Assembly: GCF_001613545.1 (NCBI RefSeq)
Contig: NZ_BDCO01000002.1
Coordinates: 2,356,001-2,420,000, forward strand
Origin: Terrimicrobium sacchariphilum
GTDB lineage: Bacteria; Verrucomicrobiota; Verrucomicrobiia; Chthoniobacterales; Terrimicrobiaceae
Length of the DNA: 64,000 bases
Direction of reading: 5' to 3'
Part shown: positions 44,203 to 53,995 of the stretch, piece by piece
Layout of the letters: each line of letters begins with the position of its first letter
Position numbering within the stretch: position 1 is the first letter of the stretch
Program-made: the position numbers and the translations under genes
Notes under the pieces: generated by a model
Told to the model about the DNA's origin: nothing
Databases searched by the model: none
What the model saw: only the letters and a program-made list of their open reading frames with translations

Positions 44203-47200
44203 CTACGTAACCGATGAGACGTCAGCCTTGGGGCGTCGCGCCACGATGTACCGGGCGATGCTCGCTTCGAGATCGGCTTTACGGTAGGGCTTCGTCAGGT
44301 AGTCGTTCATTCCCGCGATTTGGCATTTTAGCCGATCGTCGGGCATTGCGGCGGCCGTGAGGGCGGATATCCAGGTTTTCTTTCCTGCGGCTCGCAGGCG
44401 GGCGGTCGTTTCAAATCCATCCAGACCGGGCATCTGCACATCCATGAAAATCAGGTCATATTCCTCACGTTCACACGCTTCAAGGCACTCGAAACCATCC
44501 CCGACCAAGGTGGCGGAATATCCAAGGGACAGGAGCATGCGCGAGATCACCTTGCGATTGATGGCATTGTCTTCCGCCACGAGGATCTTCAAGGAGGGAT
44601 GGGCGGCGAGTTCTGTCTTGGCGTCTCGCGCTACAGGCGTTGCCACAGGTTCGCTCTCCGGCGTTTCCGTCAGCTTCAATGGCAGGGTGAAGGAGAAACA
44701 GGACCCGCGTCCGGGTTCGCTCATGACGGTGAGTTTCCCTCCCATGAGCTCTACGACACGGGCCGATATGGCGAGGCCGAGCCCTGTCCCGCCGTAGCGT
44801 CGAGTGGTCGAGGAGTCTGCCTGGCTGAAAGGCTTGAAAAGGCGAGCCAACGCATCCTTGTCGATGCCGATGCCCGAGTCGAGGATCTCGATCTTGATGT
44901 GATCGGGACGGTCCGAAGGGGGGGCGCTCTCGGCCGGAGTCACGCGGAGTTCCACCCAGCCGCGCTCCGTGAATTTGACCGCATTGCCGACAAGGTTGAG
45001 CAACACCTGCCGGAACCGGGTGCTGTCTCCCAGGATTTGATCTGGCACCTTGGGATCGATCTGTGCCGAAAGGGCGATCTCCTTGGCGATGGCCGTAGGC
45101 AGATTCAGGCTGATAACCTCCGAGGCGCATTGGCGGATCGAGAACGGGCGGTGCTCCAGTTCCACCCGGCTGCTTTCCATCTTGGAAAAATCGAGAATGT
45201 CATTCAGCAGTCGCAGCAGGGTATCTCCGCAGCCTTTCACCGTTTCCACATATTCCCTTTGCAGCTCGGTCAGCGTGGTTTCTCCGAGCAATTGGGCGAA
45301 TCCGATGACGCCATTCATGGGCGTGCGGATTTCATGGCTCATGACCGCAAGGAACTCGCTCTTGGCGCGATCTGCCGCCTCCGCCGCCTCCTTGGCTGCA
45401 ATGATCTCCTGCTCGGCTTTTCTCCGTGCGGTAATGTTGGTCAAGGTCCCGCTGATACCCGTCTGGCGGCCGGTCGAGTCGTAACGCTGACGCCAGTCGG
45501 CCTCGACCCATATCTCAATGCCTGTCGATCCGACGATGCGGAACGGAGCGGTATCCGGTTTGCCGCCATTCCATGCTCGCAGGACACGTTCCCTATCCTC
45601 CGGCCAGATAAACGGATCGATCGGTCGTCCGAGACAGTTGGTGATTCGGTAGCCGGTGTTTTCCTCCCAGGCGGGATTGAGGAACATCCAGTGCCCGTTC
45701 TGATTTGTCTGAAAGACGATCTGATCCAGCCCTTCGACGAGTTCGCGGTATTTTTTCTCGCTAAATGCCAACTCTCTTTGTGCGTGCTTGATCTTCCGGA
45801 GATCGTGCCAGACGACCAGCATGATTTCCTCGCCCGCGATGGTGAGGTGGGTATTGGTGACATCGACCGGGATCAATTCGCCGGAAATGTGCTTTTTGTA
45901 GCTTTCGAATCGGTGCAGCCCGCGGAACACCGTGGTGTCCCAGGAGGCGGTCTCATCGAGATCAGGCCAGTGGGTGGCCAGTGGTTGCCGGAGCACGTCG
46001 GCCTTTGTCTCCAGGCCGAGCATCTCGACGGTTGCCTGATTGCAATCGATGACCTTGTGGCGAGCGACCAGCATATGCGGGTCGGTGGATGCTTCAAAGA
46101 CTGTCCGAAAACGCTCGTCGCTCACCTTTCGCTGCGTGACGTTGAGGAGAGTGCCGTCGACCAGCAGCGGAGCGCCTGCCGAATCTCGCAAGATGACGCA
46201 ACGGTCGTGAAGCCAGAGGTAGTGTCCGTCGGCATGGCGGAAGCGATACTCCCCATCATAGGAGTTTGCTTTGCCTTTTACTGCCGCCATGAATGCGGTC
46301 ACTTCGCGCGCACGGTCGTCAGGATGGAGGAAGCCGAACCACTCTTCCGTCTTTTGCGGCATCTCGCCGGGTTTATAGCCGAGAAGGACTTCGGTTTCTC
46401 CTTCCCAGAGGATTTCGTCGCGGCGTTGATCGGTGGCAAAGTTATGCCGGTAGATAATCTGTCCCAGGGATTGGATGACGCGCCGGTCGCGCTCTTCCAA
46501 GTCGGCCTTTTCCTTGGTTGCCTGCCATTTTGCCTGTTCGTGACGCCGAGCCTGTCGGGCATGCCACCAGACGAGCACGCCCAGCAGCATTCCGGTCAAG
46601 GCGGAGATCACCGAGGAAAGGAAACCGGTCTTCTTCAGGTCCGAGAGTCGGCTCTCATAATCGGCCACGCTCATATCGATCCCGAGCGAAGCGACAACCT
46701 TCCCCTGCGAGTCCCGGATGGGGGCGAGTGCCGAGAGGAACGTGCCGTATTCATCGGTGAACGCCTTTTGGCTGACAAAGTTTTGCCCCTTTCTTACAGC
46801 CTGTACCTCGGCTGCATCCTCATTCGGCGAGAAGCTGCTGTAAGGTTCCAGAAAGCCGGATGGCTTCATGGGGCGGGAGAACTGGAGTGCTTTCGCGGAG
46901 GTAGCCGTATCGAGGACGAAGTAGAGCTGCCCGTCCTTTTCGACGAGAGTGTAGAGGTAGGCGATTTCCGGCGCCCTCCGGTGAAATTTCACCAGAGGAG
47001 CAATGAGTTTCTCATAGGCTGCCGGATCGACCTTTCCGTTCTGCACCATTTCCTCGTGGGCATCGCCATCCACCAAACCTGCTGCGGTTCGAGCGGTTCG
47101 CTCCAGGCTGTCCTTGATCGTGATGCGCTGCTGGCGCAGCGCCTCGATATCCATCAGGAGAAGGCTCGACAGTGCGATGACAAACACGGCGAGTCCCGCC

Positions 47201-47322
47201 AGTATCCCATCCCGGACAGGGATGGAGATCCGGGGAAATAGGTGTTTTTTGCCGTGGTCTGAAGACGAACCCACTCGCGGAGAATAGGCACACATTAGGC
47301 AATTTCCAACGTAAACATGCAA
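44203..47322 (-). CDS. Hybrid sensor histidine kinase/response regulator with PAS domains
   Basis: 1039 residues. TM1 at about 38-57, an extracytoplasmic sensor of about 175 residues (Cache-like, with YLYTLVEKDGQLYFVLDT), and TM2 at about 233-253. Then three PAS domains (about 280-400, 405-510, 520-635), HisKA with phosphoacceptor H663 (MSHEIRTPMNG), HATPase_c (NAVKFT, DSGIGI, GGTGLGLAIS) and a C-terminal receiver (E917/D918, phosphoacceptor D961 in FMDVQMPGLDG, K in YLTKPY). No Hpt or output domain is visible. It is divergent from the iron-type ABC operon with 59 bases between. The first Met is uncertain; M10 is possible. Confidence 0.93.
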   Translation of the reverse strand: MHVYVGNCLMCAYSPRVGSSSDHGKKHLFPRISIPVRDGILAGLAVFVIALSSLLLMDIEALRQQRITIKDSLERTARTAAGLVDGDAHEEMVQNGKVDPAAYEKLIAPLVKFHRRAPEIAYLYTLVEKDGQLYFVLDTATSAKALQFSRPMKPSGFLEPYSSFSPNEDAAEVQAVRKGQNFVSQKAFTDEYGTFLSALAPIRDSQGKVVASLGIDMSVADYESRLSDLKKTGFLSSVISALTGMLLGVLVWWHARQARRHEQAKWQATKEKADLEERDRRVIQSLGQIIYRHNFATDQRRDEILWEGETEVLLGYKPGEMPQKTEEWFGFLHPDDRAREVTAFMAAVKGKANSYDGEYRFRHADGHYLWLHDRCVILRDSAGAPLLVDGTLLNVTQRKVSDERFRTVFEASTDPHMLVARHKVIDCNQATVEMLGLETKADVLRQPLATHWPDLDETASWDTTVFRGLHRFESYKKHISGELIPVDVTNTHLTIAGEEIMLVVWHDLRKIKHAQRELAFSEKKYRELVEGLDQIVFQTNQNGHWMFLNPAWEENTGYRITNCLGRPIDPFIWPEDRERVLRAWNGGKPDTAPFRIVGSTGIEIWVEADWRQRYDSTGRQTGISGTLTNITARRKAEQEIIAAKEAAEAADRAKSEFLAVMSHEIRTPMNGVIGFAQLLGETTLTELQREYVETVKGCGDTLLRLLNDILDFSKMESSRVELEHRPFSIRQCASEVISLNLPTAIAKEIALSAQIDPKVPDQILGDSTRFRQVLLNLVGNAVKFTERGWVELRVTPAESAPPSDRPDHIKIEILDSGIGIDKDALARLFKPFSQADSSTTRRYGGTGLGLAISARVVELMGGKLTVMSEPGRGSCFSFTLPLKLTETPESEPVATPVARDAKTELAAHPSLKILVAEDNAINRKVISRMLLSLGYSATLVGDGFECLEACEREEYDLIFMDVQMPGLDGFETTARLRAAGKKTWISALTAAAMPDDRLKCQIAGMNDYLTKPYRKADLEASIARYIVARRPKADVSSVT

Positions 47323-47381
47323 CGTTTCACGAGAGTTCCCTCTTCAAAGTCTCGCAGGAATCGACTAGGTCACCGGGTGGA

Positions 47382-48446
47382 ATGATCGCGATCTCGATTG
47401 AATCCCTGACCAAGCGGTTCGGAAGCCACGCAGCACTTGACGATGTTTCGCTGCGGATCGAACCCGGGGAGCTGTTTTTCCTCCTGGGCCCGAGCGGGTG
47501 TGGAAAGACGACATTGCTGCGTACGATCGCCGGTTTTGTCACTCCCGATGCGGGCAGGGTGCTTTTTGATCGTGAAGATGTCACGAAGCTGCCAGTGCAC
47601 AAGCGGCGCACCGGCATGATGTTCCAGAGCTATGCTCTCTGGCCTCATCTCTCGGTGGCGCGCAATGTGGCATTTGGCCTGGAAGAGCAGGGAGTGCCTG
47701 CTGCGGAGCGGGAAAAGCGTGTTCGCGAAGCCCTCGCTTCGGTCCGGATGGACTCCTATGCCGAACGCAAGATCGGCCAGCTCTCCGGCGGCCAGCAACA
47801 GCGGGTGGCTCTGGCGCGAGCGCTTGTGGTACGCCCACGCGCCTTGCTGCTTGATGAGCCGCTCTCCAATCTCGATGCCAAGCTGCGCCTGGAAATGCGC
47901 TCGGAAATTCGCCGGGTCTGCAAGGAGTTTGGACTCACGGCTGTCTATGTGACTCATGATCAGAAGGAAGCTCTGTCCGTGGCAGACCGCCTCGCTGTGA
48001 TGTCGGAGGGGCGCATTGCCCAGATCGGTTGTCCCGAGGAGGTTTACCGCCGTCCACATTCCCGGCTAGTGGCGGAGTTCATCGGAGAAACCAACATTCT
48101 TCGCGGCAAGGTTGTGTCGCGGGCGGGGGAGGAAATGCTGGTCGCCACCGCGGCGGGAAAGTTTTCGGCGCGGGCGACCGGTGTCCTGAGGACGACGGCT
48201 GAGGAGGGCGTGTTGGTCTCCATCCGTCCTGAGGGCTGGAGGATTTCCGATACCGGCGGCGAGAACTCGATTCCCGCCGTCCTGCGGTCGACAATGTATC
48301 TTGGCGAGTTTGCCCAGCATGAGTTTACAGCCGGAGGAGAGGCGCTCAAGGCTTTGGAGCTTAATCCTCATCTGGCACACCGCGTGATCGGTCGGCAGTA
48401 TTTTCTCGAGCCGCTCGATGCCGTGGTTCTCAACGACACGCCATGA
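47382..48446 (+). CDS. Fe3+-type ABC transporter ATP-binding protein (FbpC/PotA-like)
   Basis: 354 residues. Walker A GPSGCGKTT, Q-loop MMFQSYALWPH, signature LSGGQQQRVALARAL, Walker B LLLDEPLSNLDAK, H-loop VTHDQKEAL. A C-terminal TOBE region (about 240-350) is typical of FbpC and of sugar, polyamine and 2-aminoethylphosphonate importers. It is the first gene of a three-gene importer operon, and its stop overlaps the binding-protein start by ATGA. The solute cannot be fixed from the ATPase. Confidence 0.92.
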   Translation: MIAISIESLTKRFGSHAALDDVSLRIEPGELFFLLGPSGCGKTTLLRTIAGFVTPDAGRVLFDREDVTKLPVHKRRTGMMFQSYALWPHLSVARNVAFGLEEQGVPAAEREKRVREALASVRMDSYAERKIGQLSGGQQQRVALARALVVRPRALLLDEPLSNLDAKLRLEMRSEIRRVCKEFGLTAVYVTHDQKEALSVADRLAVMSEGRIAQIGCPEEVYRRPHSRLVAEFIGETNILRGKVVSRAGEEMLVATAAGKFSARATGVLRTTAEEGVLVSIRPEGWRISDTGGENSIPAVLRSTMYLGEFAQHEFTAGGEALKALELNPHLAHRVIGRQYFLEPLDAVVLNDTP

Positions 48447-50014
48447 AGAATCTTTTCGCCATCGGGGTGGTCATTGCCGTCTTGGCGCTACCGTTCGTTT
48501 TGCGTCCAAAGCAGAATCTGCTGGCGGCCGCGGACGATACTCTCGTTCTTATCAGCCCTCATAACGAGGCGATTCGCTATGAGTTCACCAGGGCTTTTTC
48601 CGAGAGCTATCATCGCGAGACGGGCCGCACCGTCCGGCTCGACTGGCGTACCCCTGGCGGTGGCAGCGAGATCGCACGCTATATCAAGAGCGAGTTCTAC
48701 AACTCCTTTGAGAACTACTGGCGCTCGCTCGGCCGTGCCTGGACTCCCGAGGTCATCGGAGGTTTCGACAATCCCAGGATGACTCCGGCGGCCAGTCCAG
48801 CAGAGGACTTTCCAGCGCAGGCTGCCCGGCGGAGCTTTCTGGACTCCAGCGTGGGCATCGGCATCGATATCATGTTTGGAGGCGGTTCGTTTGATTTCAT
48901 CCAGCAGGCGGACGCTGGTCGGCTCGTCGCGGGTGATGTCATGCGGCGTCACCCGGAGTGGTTTTCGGAAAACTCCATCCCGCAGTCGGTCTCGGGCGAG
49001 ATATTTTATGACCCGAAGGGACGCTGGATCGGGGCAGCTCTCTCGTCATTCGGCATTTGTTACAACAGGGATTCCCTGCGCCGTCTCGGGGTGATGCAGC
49101 CTCCGACCGGGTGGGAGAATCTGGCCGATCCTGTGTACCGGAACGAGGTGGCATTGACAGATCCCTCCAAAAGCGGTTCCGCCGCCAAGGCCTTTGAAAT
49201 GATCCTCCAGCAAAAGATGCAGCAAGCCGGGGAGGATCGGCTAGGCGACGGGTGGGCTGCCGGACTCAACCTTATTCAAGCTGCGGCCGCCAACGCCAGG
49301 TATTTCACCGATGCCGCGGGCCGCGTGCCCATGGACGTCGCGGCTGGCGATGCGGCCATTGGGATGTGTATTGACTTTTATGGTCGATTCCAGAGCGAAT
49401 ACATTGCAGCGCCTGATGGCGAATCCCGGCTGGTCTATGTCACGCCCTCGGGCGGGTCATCTGTCGGAGTCGACCCCATAGCGATTTTACGAGGCGCTCC
49501 GAATCGAGCCGTTGCGGAGCGATTCGTTGAGTTTGTGCTTTCGATTGAGGGGCAGAAACTATGGAATTTCCGAGTTGGCACTCCGGGCGGCCCGCAGAAG
49601 TACGCCCTCCGCCGTCTTCCGATTCGCAAGGAATTGTACGCGCCGGAGTACACGGCATTTCGTTCCGATCCCACCGTCTTTCCTTATGAGGATGCCCGCC
49701 TCTTCACATATCACGCCGCCTGGACCGCTCCGCTCTTCCGGGCGATTGGCTTGATCGTGAAGGTTATGACGCAGGACAGTCACGATGAACTCGCCGACGC
49801 TTGGAAAGCGCTTATCGCGGCAGGGTTCCCGCCAGAGGCGACCCAGAGGTTCTACGATGTCAGTTTGGTGGATTACTCTGTGGCCAGGGAAAAGCTGCGG
49901 CCCATACTTTCCTCGCCGGACCGGATCGCCGAGGTCGCGCTGACTCGCGAACTGACCGATGCATTCCGGCGGCAATATCGCGAGGCGGCGCAACTCGCCA
50001 GGGAGGGAAAATGA
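48443..50014 (+). CDS. Fe3+/2-aminoethylphosphonate-type ABC solute-binding protein
   Basis: 523 residues, longer than the usual 330-380 of FbpA-type binding proteins. An N-terminal hydrophobic segment (MKNLFAIGVVIAVLALPFVL) is an export signal or anchor. The body follows SBP_bac_1/6-like patterns: LVLISPHNEAIRYEFTRAF, FGGGSFDFIQQADAGRLVAG, GAALSSFGICYNRDSLRRLG, and VGVDPIAILRGAPNRAVAERF. The extra length lies mainly in the C-terminal 130 residues and a segment near 75-125. Overlaps on both sides couple it to the ATPase and permease genes. Confidence 0.88.
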   Translation: MKNLFAIGVVIAVLALPFVLRPKQNLLAAADDTLVLISPHNEAIRYEFTRAFSESYHRETGRTVRLDWRTPGGGSEIARYIKSEFYNSFENYWRSLGRAWTPEVIGGFDNPRMTPAASPAEDFPAQAARRSFLDSSVGIGIDIMFGGGSFDFIQQADAGRLVAGDVMRRHPEWFSENSIPQSVSGEIFYDPKGRWIGAALSSFGICYNRDSLRRLGVMQPPTGWENLADPVYRNEVALTDPSKSGSAAKAFEMILQQKMQQAGEDRLGDGWAAGLNLIQAAAANARYFTDAAGRVPMDVAAGDAAIGMCIDFYGRFQSEYIAAPDGESRLVYVTPSGGSSVGVDPIAILRGAPNRAVAERFVEFVLSIEGQKLWNFRVGTPGGPQKYALRRLPIRKELYAPEYTAFRSDPTVFPYEDARLFTYHAAWTAPLFRAIGLIVKVMTQDSHDELADAWKALIAAGFPPEATQRFYDVSLVDYSVAREKLRPILSSPDRIAEVALTRELTDAFRRQYREAAQLAREGK

Positions 50015-51705
50015 GCCGCGCCACCGCCATCGCTGTTTTCGGATTCAGCGTTCTGTTTTTCTTCTTTTTTTTCCTCTGGCCCATCGGCGAGACCGTCCGG
50101 GGAGCATTTGCCACGCCTGGGCAGGGGTTCACGCTGGACTATATCTTCGAGGTTTTTCGGAATCCGGTGTATGTGGAGGGATTGGTCAATGCGCTGATCC
50201 TGGCGATCGCCAGCACGGCGCTGACTTTGATGATCGCCCTGCCGCTTGCCCTCGTCTCGGATCGCTTCCTCTTTCCGGGGAGAACCCTGCTCTCGGCACT
50301 CGTGCTCGTACCGATGATCCTGCCTCCCTTTGTGGGAGCCATTGGCGTGCGGCAGATCCTCGGCCAGCAGGGCGCGTTGAATGCCTTGCTGGAGAGCCTG
50401 GGGCTTGTCAACGAAGCCGTTCCGGTTGACTGGCTGGGGCAGGGGAGATTCTGGGGCGTTGTCATCATGAACGCCCTGCATCTTTACCCGGTGCTGTTTC
50501 TTAACATCACGGCGGCCCTCTCCAATGTCGATCCCGCCATGGAGGAGGCGGCGGAGAATCTCGGGTGCACGGGAGTGAGGAAGTTCCGGCGTATCACGCT
50601 ACCTCTCATCATGCCGGGAGTATTTGCCGGCGGAGCCATCGTCTTTATCTGGGCGTTTACCGAACTCGGCGTGCCTTTGATGTTTGAGTACACGAGGGTA
50701 ACTCCGGTGCAGATTTTTTACGGTATTCGTGACATCTCGGGGAATCCTTTTCCCTATGCTCTGGTGGTCGTGATGCTGGCATCTACCGTGCTATTGTATG
50801 CGGCGAGTCGCTATGTTCTCGGCAATAGTGCGCATGGGATGATGCCCAAGGCCACCAGCCAGGGCGGCCCCCGACCGGTCAGGAGGGTGGCTGCATGGGG
50901 ATGCACCGCACTCTTCGGCGGCGTCACTGCGCTGGCGTTGCTGCCACACATCGGCGTGATCCTGACCGCCTTCTCGTCCAACTGGTACGGCACCATTCTG
51001 CCCGCAAGCTGGACGCTGGAGCACTTCGAGGGTGCTCTGGGCCACAGCCTGACGCTTCTTTCGATCCAGAACAGCCTGAAATATGCCTCGCTGGCCACGA
51101 TCCTCGACGTCGTGCTCGGGATCGGAATCGCCTACGTTGTGACCCGGACAAAGTTGCCAGGTCGCGGTTTTCTCGATGCCATGGCGATGCTTCCACTGGC
51201 CGTTCCCGGGCTGGTGCTGGCATTTGGATATCTTGCGATGACCCAGCCGGGAAAGACTTTCGAGTTTCTCAATCCGCTCGTCGATCCTCTGGCCATTATC
51301 GTCATCGCCTATGCCGTCCGGCGTCTGCCTTATGTCGTTCGCTCCGTGGCGGCGGGGTTGCAGCAAACCAGCGTGACCCTGGAGGAGGCTGCGCAGAATC
51401 TCGGAGCCTCTCCGCTCCGCGCTTTGCGCCGAGTGACGTTACCGCTCATCCTCGCCAATGTCCTCGCCGGCGGGCTGCTCGCATTCTCCTTTGCCATGCT
51501 GGAGGTAAGCGATTCACTTATCCTTGCCCAGCGGATGAAGGATTATCCGATCACAAAGGCCATTTTCGAGCTATACCAACTCCTCGGGGAAGGCCCGTAC
51601 CTGGCTTGTGCCCTCGGCGTCTGGGCAATGCTGTTCCTCGCCGCCACTGTATTTGCGGCCAATCTTCTTCTCGGAAAGAAGTTGGGAGGCATGTTCCGGC
51701 TCTAG
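50011..51705 (+). CDS. Fe3+-type ABC transporter permease, fused double domain
   Basis: 564 residues from ATG 50011, which has GGGAGGG upstream and overlaps the previous stop (ATGA). Two BPD_transp_1 domains in one chain, about twelve helices in all. Each half has its own EAA loop: EEAAENLGCTGVRKFRRITL in the first and EEAAQNLGASPLRALRRVTL in the second. Such FbpB/SfuB-like fusions form the whole translocation pore alone. The N-terminal helix contains a run of seven Phe (LFFFFFFFLW). Confidence 0.92.
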   Translation: MSRATAIAVFGFSVLFFFFFFLWPIGETVRGAFATPGQGFTLDYIFEVFRNPVYVEGLVNALILAIASTALTLMIALPLALVSDRFLFPGRTLLSALVLVPMILPPFVGAIGVRQILGQQGALNALLESLGLVNEAVPVDWLGQGRFWGVVIMNALHLYPVLFLNITAALSNVDPAMEEAAENLGCTGVRKFRRITLPLIMPGVFAGGAIVFIWAFTELGVPLMFEYTRVTPVQIFYGIRDISGNPFPYALVVVMLASTVLLYAASRYVLGNSAHGMMPKATSQGGPRPVRRVAAWGCTALFGGVTALALLPHIGVILTAFSSNWYGTILPASWTLEHFEGALGHSLTLLSIQNSLKYASLATILDVVLGIGIAYVVTRTKLPGRGFLDAMAMLPLAVPGLVLAFGYLAMTQPGKTFEFLNPLVDPLAIIVIAYAVRRLPYVVRSVAAGLQQTSVTLEEAAQNLGASPLRALRRVTLPLILANVLAGGLLAFSFAMLEVSDSLILAQRMKDYPITKAIFELYQLLGEGPYLACALGVWAMLFLAATVFAANLLLGKKLGGMFRL

Positions 51706-51786
51706 CGGCGTGAAGGGAAGGCCTGGTCTCGCCCTCCATTTCACTTGCCGCGTCTGGACTTTCCTCGCTTTAGTACGGCTCGCCCA

Positions 51787-52890
51787 ATGAAGAGCGTCCT
51801 GCGTTTTCTCATCTTTGTCGTTATTCTCTTCGGAGCGGTGCTGCTGCTGTACTTTACTCGCACGAAGTCTGCGACGTCTGCCGGTACCACGACACCGGTA
51901 GGGACGACTCATTATTCCGCCCTGGAGGCTGTCGACCGGGAGTTTACCGATCTCGTTTCCCATGTGCTTCCGTCGGTCGTCAGCATTACGGCCATCCCGG
52001 CCGATACGACCAATCCCCGCATCCAGTACCTGCGGAGCCTCTTCGGCTTTCAACCCGGTGCGACACCTCCTCAGCTCGGCTCCGGCGTGATTGTATCCCC
52101 CGAGGGGCATATCGTGACAAATTTTCACGTGATTCAAGGTGCTGGTTCTGCCGAGGTGACCCTTAACGATGGGCGCGTCCTGCCTGCGAAGTTCCTGGGC
52201 GCGGACATCCCTTCCGACATCGCCATCCTTCAGATCTCTCCGGAAAACATCTCGCCCATCGCCTGGGGAAACTCCGATGATGTCAAGGTCGGCCAGATGG
52301 TATTTGCGGTGGGAAATCCGCTGGGTCTCCAGGAAACCGTCACCCAGGGAATCATCAGTGCCCGCGGTCGCCGCGCTGCCAGCGAGGCGGCCAATGAGTT
52401 TTTCCAGACGGATGCCGCCATCAATCGCGGCAACTCCGGAGGTCCTCTGGTCAGTCTCCGTGGTGAGCTGATCGGCATTAATAACATGGTTGCTGCCCAG
52501 ACGCAGACCCAGGGAATCGCTTTTTCGATCCCGGCAAATACTGTTCGCCGGGTTTTTGAAAGTATCCGGGATCATGGACGCTTTATCCGCCCGTGGTTCG
52601 GCGTTTCGACCCTTCCGCTTTCGCCCATGATCGTGCGCCAGCTCAATCTGCCGGACGACATTACCGGGGCTCTCGTCCAGGTCACCCAGACGGATTCCCC
52701 GGCGGAAAAGGCCGGTCTCGAACCCGGCGATGTCATCGTGGGGTACGGTGGTAAGCCGGTTCGCGACGCGGCAGACCTCCGTAGCCGGGTGGTCGACACC
52801 CCGATCGGCGATACGGTGGAGATCAAAGTACGGCGTGGCGGACAGATTATTCCCTTGAAAGTCACCATCGCCCCGGAGCCCGGGAGCTGA
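51787..52890 (+). CDS. HtrA/DegS-like trypsin-type serine protease with one PDZ domain
   Basis: 367 residues from ATG 51787. An N-terminal membrane anchor (about 5-22) and a short linker precede a trypsin-like domain with triad H114 (TNFHVIQG), D144 (SDIAILQI) and S217 (RGNSGGPLV). One PDZ domain follows (about 262-360, with LEPGDVIVGYGGKPV). One PDZ plus an anchor matches DegS rather than DegP, indicating regulated or envelope-stress proteolysis in the periplasm. It lies 64 bases upstream of the three coupled genes and may be co-transcribed with them. Confidence 0.93.
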   Translation: MKSVLRFLIFVVILFGAVLLLYFTRTKSATSAGTTTPVGTTHYSALEAVDREFTDLVSHVLPSVVSITAIPADTTNPRIQYLRSLFGFQPGATPPQLGSGVIVSPEGHIVTNFHVIQGAGSAEVTLNDGRVLPAKFLGADIPSDIAILQISPENISPIAWGNSDDVKVGQMVFAVGNPLGLQETVTQGIISARGRRAASEAANEFFQTDAAINRGNSGGPLVSLRGELIGINNMVAAQTQTQGIAFSIPANTVRRVFESIRDHGRFIRPWFGVSTLPLSPMIVRQLNLPDDITGALVQVTQTDSPAEKAGLEPGDVIVGYGGKPVRDAADLRSRVVDTPIGDTVEIKVRRGGQIIPLKVTIAPEPGS

Positions 52891-52954
52891 CCGTTCCAGT
52901 TTCCCCTGCGAGCAAGGCTTTGCAAAAGCCACAAAAATGTTATTCTAGCCTGCT

Positions 52955-53995
52955 GTGTCGACTGCCACCCCTCATCCTCCCTTACCCAAGCAGCCTTTGG
53001 GGAAGACGTTTACCGTCGCGATTTCTCTTCTGGGGCTCCTTGCCATTGTCCAGTTGCTCGCGGTGATTCTTCATTTTGGCCCCATGGTAGGGCAACAGAT
53101 CAGTGATACGGCGCTCGCCGCCTCGCGGCAGAGTGAATCCCGGGCGTCCACTGCCTCTCCTGCCCCTTCTCAGGCGGACCTTCCCCCGTCCCAGTCGACC
53201 AAGGCCCCGGCCATTTCTGCTACGGATGGTCAGCAGGTGAGGGACCTTTGTGATGAAGCCGCGGGCAAACTTCGGGTAGGTGACTATGACGCTGCATTGA
53301 AAAGTCTGGATGAGGCAGAGGCCATCGTCCCGGGCGATCCCACGGTGCTTTGGCTCAAGGCCAAGGCGTTCGAGGGTTCCGACCAGCCCGGCGAGGCATT
53401 GGCTGCCCTGGAGGCGGCTTCGCGGTATCCCGATCTCCCTCCTCAAGTGCGGGCCAACCTTCAGAAGGATATGAACCGTCTCTCCCAGTTGGTCGATGCC
53501 GCACCGAGTGCTCGCGCGCGCCCGGCTCAACCCTCCGCTCTGGAGTCCGGCGGTGAGCAGGAACTGCGGGAAAACGGCCTCCAGCCGGGCTCCTCGCTCG
53601 GCATAGTTGATATCCGACTGCGCGATGTGAAAGTGGGCATCAAGGGGCTCAAGGTTGCGGTAAAGGCTCGCCCGGGTTCCACGATCAACGTCAAGGACGT
53701 CAAGCTCCTCGCCTTTTTCTATGAGCAAACGGAGGATGGTGAGATCCAACTGACAGAATCCAAGGTCGTACCCCAATGGCTCAGCCCTCCGATCGACTGG
53801 GCGGGAAATGACTTTGAATTGCTCGAGCTTCAATACACGACGCCCGAGGCCAGTGGCGACACCACCGGTCGCAAATATTTCGGCTACGTCGTAGGTATTT
53901 ACTATAACAACGAACTGCAGGATTTCCGCGCCGACCCAGGCAAGCTCGCGAAAGACTTCCCCCTTCCCCTCTATCTTAAGCAAGGCAACGAATGA
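52955..53995 (+). CDS. Membrane-anchored TPR-like protein of unknown function
   Basis: 346 residues from GTG 52955 (no in-frame ATG near). One membrane helix at about 21-42 (AISLLGLLAIVQLLAVIL) is followed by a Ser/Pro/Ala-rich linker (about 55-88). A TPR-like helical pair follows (about 95-165, GDYDAALKSLDEAEAIVPGD), then a C-terminal beta-rich domain of about 140 residues (VDIRLRDVKVGIKGLKVAVK, YFGYVVGIYYNNELQ). The C-terminal domain is not one I recognise. Its stop overlaps the start of the REC-SUMF1 fusion gene (ATGA), so the two are translationally coupled. Topology should place the bulk outside the cytoplasm. Confidence 0.78.
   Translation: MSTATPHPPLPKQPLGKTFTVAISLLGLLAIVQLLAVILHFGPMVGQQISDTALAASRQSESRASTASPAPSQADLPPSQSTKAPAISATDGQQVRDLCDEAAGKLRVGDYDAALKSLDEAEAIVPGDPTVLWLKAKAFEGSDQPGEALAALEAASRYPDLPPQVRANLQKDMNRLSQLVDAAPSARARPAQPSALESGGEQELRENGLQPGSSLGIVDIRLRDVKVGIKGLKVAVKARPGSTINVKDVKLLAFFYEQTEDGEIQLTESKVVPQWLSPPIDWAGNDFELLELQYTTPEASGDTTGRKYFGYVVGIYYNNELQDFRADPGKLAKDFPLPLYLKQGNE

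Noticed and set aside
44599-47241. Open frame of 880 codons opposite the hybrid histidine kinase
   Set aside because: Antisense shadow of a clear multidomain kinase; no domain pattern of its own.
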